This document shows, one piece after another, positions 33,683 through 44,551 of a stretch of 64,000 nt of DNA. Each line of letters opens with the position of its first letter. Positions within the stretch are counted from its first letter, which is position 1. A program made the translations under genes and the position numbers. Source of the stretch: Crambe crambe (lineage: Eukaryota > Porifera > Demospongiae > Poecilosclerida > Crambeidae). The DNA is taken from contig OZ004587.1 in NCBI GenBank assembly GCA_963924555.1, positions 1,798,001 to 1,862,000 of the forward strand, read 5' to 3'. A model generated the notes under the pieces. The model had not been told where the DNA came from. It was given only the letters and a program-made list of their open reading frames with translations, and searched no databases.

Positions 33683-34748
33683 TTCTTTCTTTCTTTCTTT
33701 CTTTTTTTTTTTTGTAATTAATGTTATCTAACTCATAGCTACCCTGCCTACGCATATACGCCCTTGGTATACATATTTTTTTATAGAGAACTACCCAGGC
33801 TCTAAAATTTTGTGGAGGCAGTCATTAGAGCACTTTGCATCTGCACATGCGCCAAAAATCTTTTGTGACACATGATACAATACTGCTGAATCAGCACTGT
33901 GGTAGACAGCTATGTACTTCTTCTCGGACAGGTCCAGACTTGAGTGCTTCATCAAGCTTAGATAGGCTACACAGGCTATTGATAGCAACATACACAGCAT
34001 GTAATGAAGAATGCAAAATAGGATAAAGACTGGCAGCTGATCTCAAAATCCTAAGTCTGCTTTTGTATTCTGTCAAATATATAAATAGACTTAAGATCAA
34101 AGAAAGGGCAGACTTTTGTGAGGGTTTGCACTCGGCAGCGAGCCTTACTTCTATGATTCTGCATGCATACCTCTTTGCAAAAAGACCTGATGTTTTGACC
34201 ATCGACCAAAGTGGGATATGTACGTAGGCAAGAAGAGAATGTTTCTGAGAGTACTGTTAGTAGTGATAGGGTCAAAGTGCAAACCTCTCACTGTTTGATC
34301 TTAAGAACATGAAGAATGAGAAATAATGCATTTTTACTGCTCTTCTGTGATAAGTCTTTCAGCCTCCAAAATTCTTACAAATATCTTTTTTTTCCCTTAG
34401 CTAATATTTTTTCCCTTCTAAAGGCAGTGAAGAAAGGGAGTTAGATCCCCATGGATTGATGCCATGGATTGATGCTCAGTTGGAGAGATATGACTTGATC
34501 CAGTGACCTCCTGTTTCTGCACTCTCCACCCCTGCAGATCTCACATGTAGTACAAAGGTATAAAAGATATGTAAATGTGGACTCCATAATTATACATCTT
34601 TTTCCTGGTCCATCCATGCAAATGTGTATGACAATAATACCTGCTATTGAATCCCCTCCCCTTTAATAGGAAAAGCCTTTTATATAGTGGCCCTGTCCCA
34701 CTCATGTCCAAGTTTGCCATCATAATCCTCCATGTGTCTGTACTGTAG
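33683..34748. other. No confident gene between talin units
   Basis: Overlapping minus-strand open frames (33791-34275) have no recognised motif. A short plus exon-like stretch near 34440-34545 ends at a CTGCAG acceptor-like site. It probably represents talin intron sequence. Confidence 0.4.
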
Positions 34749-34830
34749 GTGGTGCAGCTGTGAAGAAGGCCACTGAGACATCAGTGAAAGCAACTCAACA
34801 AGTCTTTGCCAATGTAACTCTACTAAGATA
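34749..34830 (+). pseudogene. Talin helix exon, repeat unit B4
   Basis: GGTGCAGCTGTGAAGAAGGC is shared with the other units; the frame reads AAVKKATETSVKATQQVFAN and then decays, with the donor altered to GTATAT. Confidence 0.6.
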
Positions 34831-34839
34831 GTATATGCC

Positions 34840-35060
34840 ACAGAGTATGTGTAGTATCCCACTGGGATGGGCAAACTATCACAGGTATCCATAGATACTC
34901 TGCCAGTGGGTATATATATGGGGAGTATCCCAGTAGTATCCAAGGAGTATCCTGGAATGGGTGTCACAGAGTATGTGTAGTATCTCCTGGGATATGTGAA
35001 GTATCCCAGCAGTTATCCACAGATACTCTACTAATGTGTACACATATGACCAATTGGCCA
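34840..35060. repeat. GGATACT-rich degenerate repeat cluster 2 (inverted)
   Basis: AGTATCC(C/A) words run in the opposite orientation to the cluster at 30940-31400. Confidence 0.75.
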
Positions 35061-35339
35061 CCTGGATGCACCAATACGGGATGTCCCCTCTGGACTATAC
35101 ACCAGCACAAGTTAAACAGCTGGAAATAAGTTTGTACACATACGTATTATACCTTGCTTTGCCCATTCCAGGATACTCCTGGGATACTCATACCCACTGG
35201 CAGAATATCTATGGATACCTGCCCATCCCAGTGGGATACTACACATGCGTACTCTGCAGCACATGTATGTATCTTTAAGTTTGCTGGAGATTTGACTGAG
35301 GCCAACTGTTATTATTTTCCCTCTCCTCTGTACATGTAG

Positions 35340-35438
35340 CATGCAGATGAAGGCAGATTCTTGAAGTGGTTAAGAATATTGCTAGGGAAGAGCAAGCTCA
35401 GCTGCAACCCCAAATCAGAGGATGGACTCATCTCAGCT
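35340..35438 (+). pseudogene. Talin exon with ILEVVKNIA
   Basis: Follows a CATGTAG acceptor. ILEVVKNIAREEQAQLQ resembles talin ILEAAKSIA; the 3' part contains a frame change before the donor GTGAGT. The end SEDGLISA, readable in another frame, matches the talin GLISA segment. Confidence 0.6.
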
Positions 35439-35595
35439 GTGAGTAGATACAAGTATTGTTTATTGAATTAATTTGTTGTAGTTTGTTTGTTTTGATAGTG
35501 AAGAATGAGTTGTTATTACTAGTTGGTTGGCAGTTGTGACTATGTAAACTCTTATTATGCAATTGGTGTGATTAGGTATTGTTTTGCGTGTGCAG

Positions 35596-35749
35596 GCTAA
35601 GCTGGTTGCCAGTGTTATGTGAAGCTGCCAATGGAGTGGTGCAAGGTCAGGCTCAGGGATAGTGGCTATCAAGGCTGTTGCCTCTCCTCTACTGCTCAGC
35701 TGCTCAATGCCTATCAGGTGAAGGCTGACGGAACAACAGGAGATTACAG
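35596..35749 (+). pseudogene. Talin exon C2
   Basis: Same exon as C1: after GTGTGCAG it reads AKLVASVM then a stop (TGA). CEAANG(V), STAQLLNA and VKADG survive in shifted frames. Donor GTACAT retained. Confidence 0.68.
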
Positions 35750-36069
35750 GTACATACTCATAACACAATTTTGTATAGTATACATGCGATATGCATGAGT
35801 TGTATAAGAGGAATAATACATGTCTGATGACCCCTTACCAATTATAAAGAAAATTCTTTTTGGGGCATTTCAAGGTCTAAAAATGAGTAGAATTGATCAA
35901 AATTGCAGCAAGGAAATTATCCAGTAAATTGGCCTCATATGTTTCCAGAAACTTAATAGATTCATTCAAAGAGGTAGGCACAACCTTACTATTGAATTCC
36001 CTCTCCATTAATACAAAAGTGCAGCCCTACCCCTATCCTATGTGTTTTAACAATGTGTTTATACTGTAG

Positions 36070-36138
36070 ATGACTGATGTAGCTGTGAAGAAGACCACTA
36101 CCATCAATGTAATTGATGAAGATACTACTGAGATCAAG
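36070..36138 (+). pseudogene. Talin helix exon, repeat unit B5
   Basis: The ATGACTGATGTAGCTGTGAA start becomes M then TDVAVKKTT when read in frame. The unit has lost about 20 bases in the centre. Donor ATCAAG-GTATAT kept. Confidence 0.55.
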
Positions 36139-36496
36139 GTATATACGTATGTGTACATTAAACAAACCTCTTAAAATTCCAGCTGTTCAACTTGTGCTGA
36201 AGTATAGTCAACCTCCAACTTTCCTTAATCTAAGGGGACACCCCTCATCAAATTTATCAGTGGAGGTACTTACCCAATTACCCTTTCATACATGTGGAAT
36301 ACTTTGCTCCTTGGATACTACACAGCATGTCCCCATGTTCCCTGCTGGCAGAGTATCTATGGTTACCAGGATACTCCTGGGATACTACACATACACTGTG
36401 GTGTATTCCCACATAACCTCTGTATATGTGTTTATGATTGGGGATGGAGTTTTGACTGTCTCAATTCAAATGAGTGGATGGTTTTTGTGTGTGCAG

Positions 36497-36652
36497 GCTA
36501 AACTGGTTGCCAGTGCTAGGAGCAATCTGTGTGAAGCTGCCAATATGGAGTGGTGAACAGTATAATGGCTACCAAGACTGTGGCCTCTCCTCTACTGCTC
36601 AGCTGCTCAATGCCTGTCAGGTGAAGGCTGATGGAACAACAGGAGATTACAG
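36497..36652 (+). pseudogene. Talin exon C3
   Basis: The best start of the three copies: AKLVASARSNLCEAANMEW then a stop (TGA); STAQLL and VKADGTTGDY persist in another frame. C2 and C3 are nearly identical over their last 70 bases, including the GGAGATTACAG-GTACAT border. Confidence 0.7.
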
Positions 36653-36845
36653 GTACATACTCACAACACAATCTTGTACAGTACATATAATTATGTGACT
36701 GGTACTTGTTTGATGACCCCTTACCAATCCATAGATTTAGATTTACTTGTCATTGGAAGTTGTTGCAAAAGGGTAGGCACAACCTTGCTATTTGATCTCC
36801 TTCCCTTAAATTCAAAAAGCCTATAGTCCTGTCCCATGTGTTTGG

Positions 36846-37603
36846 CCTCGGCACCAAAGTGCCAAGGTGCAGTGCTGGAAGCGACTATGGTGGTACGTAC
36901 GTTTCACGCGCACGAGCAATGATGCACGATGATGCGTGTCACGTGCATTAATTTAGCTCTAGCTAGCTAGACATACAGTACTAAAGATAAACAGACAGGC
37001 TCAGGCTCGCAGTCACTATGCGATAACTCTAGTGCTGATGCTTCTTGGCCGTCTTTGCCAACAATCAAGCCCATTATCACATGCAGAAAACTGACTAGTG
37101 ATCGTTTGAAGTGTCAAAGAGAGAGCCATGGTGAAGGAGAATCTCAAAACTAAGACTTTTGAGGCTTCCAAACAATGAGAGAATCCAGTACACATACAAG
37201 CTATGCTTGAGAATAACCATTAAACGGCAGTTCCAAATGGTTCAACAGCAAGAATACTGTGTAAATACTAATCTTACTACAATATAAGCCATGTTGCTCA
37301 GTGCGCATTATTTGGAACTCTCCACAGAAAAAAAGCTGAGAGAAATATTTTGGCAACATTTTGTAGAAACATTTGACCCCACAAACCCCTGCATTTTTAA
37401 TTATTTATGCCCATGCAGCAAGTATTCAGCAATTCCAAACATAATCATCCTTGTAGGACTCTGGCTTCAAGCTGGTGATCCCTCAGTGTATCTTTATCGT
37501 CTCTTATATACCACTGTCACGTCATATTCACTGTAAAGCATTTAAAATTAAAATGAAATAGCTAAATTTAGAAAGTTAAAAGTTGCACTGAAGTGCCGAG
37601 GCA
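36846..37603. mobile_element. Inverted-repeat element (CCTCGGCAC termini)
   Basis: Left end CCTCGGCACCAAAGTGC and right end GCACTGAAGTGCCGAGGC are inverted. It is followed by TAGTCTTTTTAAAAGACTAA, a palindrome also present at about 26730 beside a related end. The interior holds an 81-codon frame (37291-37536) of unknown nature, VEHLL-type features absent. Confidence 0.65.
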
Positions 37604-37651
37604 TTCCTAGTCTTTTTAAAAGACTAACTTGTTAACATGTTTTTTCTGGTG

Positions 37652-37724
37652 CAGCTGTGAAGGCCACTGAGACATTAGTGAAAACCTTTGCCAATGTAAC
37701 TGACGATGATGCTACTATGACAAG
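37652..37724 (+). pseudogene. Talin helix exon, repeat unit B6
   Basis: GTGCAGCTGTGAAGGCCACT lacks one AAG relative to the other units; ends TGACAAG-GTATGC. Confidence 0.58.
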
Positions 37725-37912
37725 GTATGCACACATTAGACAAACTTCTTAAAATTAGAACTACTGACTCTAATAGTCCACCCCCAAACTTCCTTAATCA
37801 GAGGGGACATTCTCATTAAATTCATTCGATGACCCTTTACCAATCAATGAGGTCTCGGACTATGATGGAGAAGGTGACGTAACTCTAGATTCTTCCCATT
37901 TCCATGGTTCAG

Positions 37913-38035
37913 GTGAAGGGGTGTGTGATGGAGGATTTGCTGGAGGTGCAGGAAAGGATGACTAAAATGCAGTGAAAGCCAAGGAGTAGTTGTACAACAT
38001 CCAAAAGGAGAGAGTCAAGCACTAAGCCACACTCA
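37913..38035 (+). pseudogene. Talin final exon remnant
   Basis: VKGCVMEDLLEVQERMTKMQ followed by a stop; KAKE, LYNIQKERVKH are readable beyond it in other frames. This matches the talin C-terminal helix pattern (VKEKMVGG...IAAQEEML). It ends only about 35 bases before duplication copy 2. Confidence 0.6.
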
Positions 38036-38067
38036 TCCCCTCAACATTATAGATTATCTTTGTATCA

Positions 38068-39122
38068 TTAATACATTTCTTTGTGGAACTGCTAGTAATA
38101 ATTGTAGTGATGCTTTTTTGATGTTTGTTTTGTTTTGTTTGAGAAAGTATTGATGATTTCCTCATTGCAATCGTTAGCTGATAACTGTCTATAATTATTA
38201 TGTTGTCTCTCAAAGAAATGAAAATGAAACCTTCCAAATACCACCAAAGGGTCTACTCTGCTGTCAATTCTCTGGCCAGCACTGCTCCCATAGCTGCAAC
38301 CACAGTCCACTCCATTTACCCAAGAATGAACAATGGATGCTTCTCTAATCTCTACTGCTTTAATCTTCCACTGTGGTATTTATATCTCTATGATAAAGTC
38401 TTTCTAATTACATTGTGATTAAGATGTTCCTCAATCAACACCCAATTATGATAATTATGACAAAATTTGTCACCAAATTAAAAATAATTATTGGAACCAA
38501 AATGATTAGGTTTTAATTCCGCTTCAACATCATCTCCAAAACTATAAGGTATTTAATTAGAGGGACATCCTTAACATTAAAATGATATTGGTATACAGAG
38601 GGACTGCAGTATGAACACAGCAGAGATTAGAGGGACATACTCATTGGGATTAAGTTATTTTCACAGTGGAGATCAGAGACATCTTCTTACATTAATTAAT
38701 TTGCTGAATATCACAATAGTACAATTTCTTGTAAAGATTATTATTATATGCCACTTGAATGGATTATATTTTGAGTTTAGATTAGAAGGACTTCCTCATT
38801 AGGATATCAAGACAATTTCTGAGTAAGGTGATAATTATGATAGTCTTTGATAATGAAGCGCTGTCCAACAGTTAGTGCCAAAACTTTCAATTAACCACCA
38901 TTGATAAGAAAATTAATTATTAAAATATTTTAAATATTCACAAGCAAAATATTTAGAATGAGTGGGAGGTACAAAGTAAACTAAAGGAAAGGAGTGAAAA
39001 ATGAAATGGCATAAACAAAACAGTTGCATATATACAAATAAAATAAAACTGTGAAAGGTGAAGTAAAATTAGAATAGAATATCATGGAACATTATAAAGA
39101 TAAAGAGTAGGAAAGTTAATGT
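38068..39122. other. 3' flank of ankyrin copy 2
   Basis: Near-identical to 1-1049. No gene supported. Confidence 0.6.
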
Positions 39123-40331
39123 TTATGAAGTACGCAAGTAATCCACCACCTCACTGTGACCCATCGCTTGGGCCAGCTGGAGTGGTGTCTGGTTGGAATC
39201 GTTCTTGATGTTTGGGGGGCAACGGGCCTGTTCAACGAGATGTTGCACTATTGCGAGATGATTGTTATATGCTGCTAAATGGAGTGGAGTGTCTTTCCTG
39301 TTTTGATATGTAACGATACAATCTTTGTTTTTAGTTAGATGTTGCACGACAGAGAGATGTCCAAACTGAGCTGCCAGGTGCAGAGGTGTGAAATTATCAT
39401 CATCCAGAACATTGGGGTCACAGCCATGCTTCTCAATGAGGTTCTTGACGAGGTGGAGGTGACCCTTTTGTGAAGCATCATGCAGTGGAGATCTTCCATT
39501 CCACCCTGGAAGATGAGGACTGCACTGCATTACAGTGATGAAGTACTCCACCACATCACTGTGACCATAAAGAGCTGCTAAATGCATTGGAGTATTGTTC
39601 TTGTTATTTCTTGTAGTTGGTTTACATTTCCTATCTGCTGTGAGATATTTGACTGTTTCCAAGTGACCTAACTGTGCAGCGAGATGTAGGGGGGTGGCTT
39701 GATTCGTGTCTGTAGAAGCTGGGTCACACCCACACTCCACTATCAAGTACTTGACAGTAGACAGGTGACCCTCCTGAGCAGCATAAAAGAGAGGTCCTCT
39801 ACCATTCAAACCACCAGGAAGGTTGGGGTCACATCGACATTCCTCAATGAGGTACTTGATGATATTGGTGTGACCCTTCAGAGCTGCATTGTGGATGGGA
39901 AGACTCTTGCGTTTGGTGGGGAATGTTAAAATGTCATGCATTGACATGTGTATTTTCATTGACTCTATCAAATATTTGACGACTTCTAAACTGCCACCTT
40001 TACAGGCCCAGTGTAAAGGTAAATAACCGTCTCCATCCTTGCCAAGGGGGTTGGCTTTATGCTTGTCCATTAAGTACTGGATGATGGAAAGATGTCCACA
40101 TTGAGCTGCATAGTTCAAAGGAGTAGTTCCGTGCCAGCCTGGAAGTGAAGGGTCACAGTGTAGATCCTCAGTAAGGTACTTGATCACCTCCAGCTTTCCA
40201 TTGATAGCTGCTATGTGTATAGCAGTATCATCGTAACTGTCCTTTGACAAGGGATCGACTCCCTTTGCGATTAGACGTTTCACTTCTTCCAGGTTTCCTT
40301 CTTTGGCAGCATTGTGTAGGTATGTCGTTTC
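39123..40331 (-). CDS. Ankyrin-repeat exon, copy 2
   Basis: The exon encodes 402 residues: cap (YLHNAAKEGN) and eleven ankyrin repeats, paralogous to 1050-2294. It starts behind the same acceptor (CACATGACAG above 40331) in phase 0, but the lead before the cap is 12 residues shorter. Relative to copy 1 about 68 of about 387 aligned residues differ, mainly just before TPLH and at the two residues before the GH turn, e.g. LNYAAQCGH against LHSAARAGH and LHDASQKGH against LHIASNKGH. Repeat backbones and the outer helices (HLETVKYLTADRKCKP, HSDVVEYFITVMQCSP) are identical. No stop or frameshift interrupts it, so it is likely functional. Its upstream exons are uncertain; a phase-compatible coiled-coil exon is at 47503-47655. 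Confidence 0.9.
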   Translation of the reverse strand, partial: ETTYLHNAAKEGNLEEVKRLIAKGVDPLSKDSYDDTAIHIAAINGKLEVIKYLTEDLHCDPSLPGWHGTTPLNYAAQCGHLSIIQYLMDKHKANPLGKDGDGYLPLHWACKGGSLEVVKYLIESMKIHMSMHDILTFPTKRKSLPIHNAALKGHTNIIKYLIEECRCDPNLPGGLNGRGPLFYAAQEGHLSTVKYLIVECGCDPASTDTNQATPLHLAAQLGHLETVKYLTADRKCKPTTRNNKNNTPMHLAALYGHSDVVEYFITVMQCSPHLPGWNGRSPLHDASQKGHLHLVKNLIEKHGCDPNVLDDDNFTPLHLAAQFGHLSVVQHLTKNKDCIVTYQNRKDTPLHLAAYNNHLAIVQHLVEQARCPPNIKNDSNQTPLQLAQAMGHSEVVDYLRTS

Positions 40332-40726
40332 CTGTCATGTGAGAGAAGGAAATTCTCAATTCAATGTGAACCTCAATTGCATTACTCTTATTACGACTTA
40401 TGACTTAATAGAAATCTGGAAGTTTATGGATCATGTCATTCCACATTACAATAATGATAGCTACTAATGATCACATCATCCCCTCATGTGAGAAGAAAGA
40501 TCTTATTAAAGTCATAATGAAGAGGTTTAAATAGGATCTGGAAGTTTATGGATTGTGTCTCTATTCACAACATTGAGTTACATAAAGTACAACATTGTTT
40601 ACAAGTAACTGTAATTAGAGCTTGTAATGATTGTATGTAGCTAGTGAATACCAATTATTAAAGGAAACAGACAAGTAGGGATGACTGTGTGTAAGGTTCA
40701 AAAAATTTTATATGAATAACGTAAGC

Positions 40727-41330
40727 CACCTACTATCGACTGGCAGGTATTATCGATCGTTGCAGCACCTATTATCAACTACTTAGTATAGTAATAATAC
40801 GGAAAGTCTACGTAGTAAACAAACGTAAACTGAGTCTAAGACTACGGCTGCATTAAGAAATGTATGGGAAAACTTACAAGCTGTGGAGAGAAAACAGAAC
40901 TTCAACATCAAGTATTTATCAACTGCAGTATGAAAGTAAGCTCACGTTACCCATCCCCATGGCCCCGGAAGATCGCTTACAAGCTATAAAAGCTATCAAC
41001 TAACAGTTTATGATAAAAAGCTTCATTTATTTTTGTTATTTCATAGCAAAAGTATCTCTTTAAGGGCCCTGACATGTAGTGGAGCAAAACTGAAAGAAAG
41101 AATGGAACAGTGATATTATGATTTTCAATGGGTGATTGAAAATAGGTGTCAATGGCTGATTAATGATTTTTTAGTTGACGTAGTAGATTCAGCATAGCAA
41201 AATTTCTATCCAATTGTGAGGAAAATAATTCATATGATATTATAAAGGAGGAGATTATCTTTCCTATGGTTGTTGTTTGAGACTTTGATGACCATCGGTG
41301 AGGGAGATATGGTGCCAGGGGCGAGAGTTA
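40727..41330. mobile_element. Inverted-repeat element (GATTATCGAC family), decayed copy
   Basis: Shares long stretches with 45151-45951, for example GGAAAGTCTACGTAGTAAAC, AGAAAACAGAACTTCAACA, GTATTTATCAACTGCAGTAT, GAAGATCGCTTA, GGGCCCTGACATGTAGTGGA and GACTTTGATGACCATCGGTG. Its outer termini are damaged (ATTATCGACTGGCAGG on the left). Confidence 0.85.
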
Positions 41331-43278
41331 GGTTACCCCTTACTCCTCCAACAATGCCCATATTATCCAACTATTCCTACACCACTCCCCATGAGAAGAA
41401 TGCATTGCTCGATTCAACATAGCAGTAGTAGCTAACAGAACACTCCAAAGGGGAGTGAGACATGAGTGAAATTAGGAGGAGTGACTTAACTCTCTTAACG
41501 CAAGCTGCCAAGTATCCATACTTCTCTTGTTCAGCTATAAGACTAGCTACTTTGACTAATATTGTTGCACAATAATTAGTATTGAAATGGTTTCTGGCAG
41601 TAATGCAAACTAATGATTAAGTCAACAATGTAATAAAATAGTGCATCAAGGTACTGCAATAGGAGTAAAGAGTGAACTCTGTATCTCAGAAAATATAAGC
41701 TATGAGATTTCATTGGTGATTCGGTATTACTGAATACTAAGGATGAATGCTATTGGATTTCACATACATATCTAGAAAAGAGAGTAATAAAGGCCTTTAC
41801 TTTCATGGATCAGCAATATATGAAACAATTCTGCAGAAATAACTTTTCATGGTTGCATCGGAAGTGCATTTGCCCCCTCAGCAGTACAGTTAGCTACTTC
41901 TTTATCCATTTGTGTGAGCAGTGGTCATCCCTACATCTTATTATTTCACAAAAATGTTTTTCCCTTATGGAAATTTCCCCCCAAAAAGTTTTGCTCTCTC
42001 CTTTTAGTTGGTGCCCAACTACCAAACTAGCTAGCTATCATGGTAGTGCTGCTGTTTGCTATCAATGTCAGTCCAGCTCTAGCTTGAGATGGTCCCCTAC
42101 CCAAACACACAAGGTTGCTGTCTTCTTACTTTCTTTAGTCTGCTATTGAAGTGGCAAATGCAGCTGCCAAACTGAGAAAAACCATATTACTAGGGCAATG
42201 TGCAACGTTGATTTTGAGAGCGAGTCAGTGAGCCAAGTAACCTATAGGCTAGCTGATAGGCTGGCTCCATGCTTTAGGATTAACTAAGATAGCAGAGACA
42301 GAGTCATGTAAGTGGTGGTACATAGAAATTGTTAGAAAGATGTAAATGTTTACCACAAGCACTTAGCGCCTACAATCCACTTTGATAAGTCTAGAGCTAT
42401 GACAAAGACTGAAACAATCTAGCTTGATTACAATTAATTAAAGCCTGCAGGTACTAGTATTGCACGATGCATACCATACGTATGCCTTTATCTAAATTAT
42501 CTCCTATCTCTTCAAAAATGCTTGGGTTCTCAGTTAACTCATTACTTTATATAATAACTGTGGTTGGCACAAGATTAAGACTTCATTTTTGGCAGACATC
42601 AGATATAATAGTGTAGTGATAACTACAAGTATTTAATCTGACCATGACCTCAAAGTTGAGTGGCTTTAATGATAATTAGCATTGTACCCAATGTATAGTG
42701 GGAAATTTTCAAATTTTGAAAAATTTTTTTAACCACACCATCCACATGCCCGATCATCATTTATTGATAGTAGCTGCAGTATAGATTTTCAGCTGTACTC
42801 TCAGGGCTGTTAATAAAGCTGTAGCTTGTGGAAGGAGCCTAACAGAAGTAGGAATTCTTCGAAGCGAACGAGCTAGTTTATACACTTGAATAACTCTTCT
42901 CTGTAGCAAACTATACATCCCAAGGCTTCAGTGGAGAATCCCTGGCAGGCAACTGCTAGCCGGCTAGCCCCGGGCGCCAGCTACAGCTAGCTAGTTAGTG
43001 ATAAATATTCTTTGGAGGTCAGTCTACGAAAATTTCAACCAATGAAAAAATTTCCCACTAGCTATACGGTACCTGAAACATGACTCATGTGCTAGATCCC
43101 TAGGTCTCGGTGTCTAACTATTATATTCAGTGCAACTACCTGACTTATAAACTCATGAACTATCCCTAAGACAAGTAACCTTCTTCTAAAATTAATGTGC
43201 TCCTACTATAGAAATAGCACTTAATTAAATTGTGATGCCAATCCCTTTTCTTCCTGTTTCTTTGATTCTAAGTTGCAA
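41331..43278. other. No gene seen
   Basis: Repeat-rich DNA. About 41855-42010 matches, inverted, 61500-61660: GCAGTGGTCATCCCTACATC then TTTCACA(A/G)AAATGTTTTT. A 114-codon plus frame (41805-42149) runs through that repeat and is not credible as a gene. Confidence 0.5.
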
Positions 43279-43334
43279 CTGTATTTAGAAACCCGAGGGC
43301 CAAGGGCTAAGGGCCCAAGGGTTTCTAAATACAG
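43279..43334. repeat. Compact 56-bp hairpin
   Basis: CTGTATTTAGAAACCC then GAGGGCC pairs with GGGCCC, AAGGGTTTCTAAATACAG across a loop of about nine bases (AAGGGCTAA). The arms are about 23 bp with one or two mismatches. Confidence 0.85.
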
Positions 43335-43646
43335 TAGATCCTGTTGGTTGAGGTGTCTAACTATTTTTGACTATAGAGCCAATCAAAATAGTGAACGTAA
43401 TCTGTTAAATAGCTAGCATAGCAATAAATAGCTACGTTTAGCTACAGATGTGGCCTGCGAGTCTAAACTTCACTCAGGGGTGTGGCCTCACTTGCACCAC
43501 ACAGAGCAGAATGCCAGCTTGCATAGAAAGCTATGATTCAAGCTAATAATTATTGCCATTCATAAGTTGTTTTTTTTTTTGTTTTTTTTTTTGGTTTTTT
43601 TAATAACCAGTATCATTTATAAGCAAAATAATAGCTAAAGTCATCA

Positions 43647-44551
43647 GTAGCCTCGTACCCAGGCCCAATTAAAAAATAGGGCCTGGTATACACTGCGCAT
43701 GTGTGAAATTATTTAACCACAAAACCCAAGCGATTGACAAAAAATGACGATCAATAGATCACAAGTTAACTAGCTGACAACGTTCGATTGACTAGGTGAT
43801 ACTTTCTCCTCTTGATTCTCTAGCAAACTGGACATCTCCTCATCTTTATTTTATTTCTGGAAGGCTTTCAGAAATGTAGGCTCAGCCACTATGATTATAA
43901 CTACTAGGGTAATGTACAACATTTGAGTCACAGCGAGCAAGCAAGTATTCCTATAGGCTTTTGTGCTGATATTCATTCTCAACTCCTTAGAAGATTTTGC
44001 TGGTGAGTTATATGTAAGTGGCAGGCAGCTGCATACATAGAAAGCTGTAATGCTTACCTCAAAGCACTTAGATAAGCCTAGTGCCTACAATCTGCTTAGA
44101 TAAGTCTTGTACCTGCTGCCCAAAAGGCTGTAGAAATCATTCTTGCAATTGTGCATTATACACCTGCAGGGTGCTACTATTGCATCACATGTATATACAT
44201 ATGCCTGGGATATTTTGAAGTGTAGACCTAGATATCTATATATAGAACAATTTCAAAGAGTCATGACCTGAGAGTCAGCTCACTCGCTCCGCTCGCTCAC
44301 TGAAACTAAACGGGCAGGATCCTTTGTGCCCGTCATACGTAGCTAGAAGGTCTCTTGGTACGCTAAAATGCTTCTCGATACTCGCAGCAGCAAGCCATGT
44401 AGATATTGATAAACCACACCCATTCTATTACGTACTAGCCCAGGCCGTAACACGGATGGTATACTGGAATTCCAGTGTATGTGCAAGCAGTATATACCAG
44501 GCCCTATTTTTCCCCCTCCCCCCAAAAATGGGCCTGGGTACGAGGCTAATG
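43647..44551. mobile_element. Inverted-repeat element (TAGCCTCGTACCCAGGCCC family), copy 1
   Basis: Left end TAGCCTCGTACCCAGGCCCA...AATAGGGCCTGGTATA and right end TATACCAGGCCCTATTTTT...GGGCCTGGGTACGAGGCTAA form inverted termini of about 45 bp. A GCTCACTCGCTCCGCTCGCT word lies inside at about 44277. The second copy is 55932-56554. Confidence 0.88.

Larger units (their letters stand above)
28475..38035 (+). pseudogene. Decayed tandem array of talin C-terminal exons
   Basis: Exons and their flanking introns recur in the order expected of a talin 3' end but are multiplied and damaged. The helix exon starting (M/I)(A/T)GAAVKK(T/A/I)TE occurs six times (29016, 30655, 32672, 34749, 36070, 37652). 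The exon starting AKLVASA... with STAQLL occurs three times (30115, 35596, 36497). A KNIA-containing exon (35340) and a final exon (37913) occur once. Intron words such as TTTAACAATGTGTTT then CTGTAG precede most copies. Stops or frameshifts disrupt most units. It lies directly left of duplication copy 2, so a related talin 3' end may adjoin copy 1 beyond the window. Confidence 0.72.
38068..40647. repeat. Segmental duplication, copy 2
   Basis: Direct repeat of 1-2810. The first 1,055 bases are nearly identical, the ankyrin exon has many replacements, and the terminal part is shorter by about 230 bases. The junction on the left is fresh: the talin remnant ends around 38035 and the shared sequence begins TTAATACATTTCTTTG at 38068. 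Confidence 0.93.

Noticed and set aside
33791-34275. Minus-strand overlapping frames
   Set aside because: Three frames overlap with similar length and none shows a motif; likely chance.
28475-38035. A functional talin gene with extra exons
   Set aside because: Nearly every unit has a stop or frameshift and the order jumps from mid-rod to the C-terminus.
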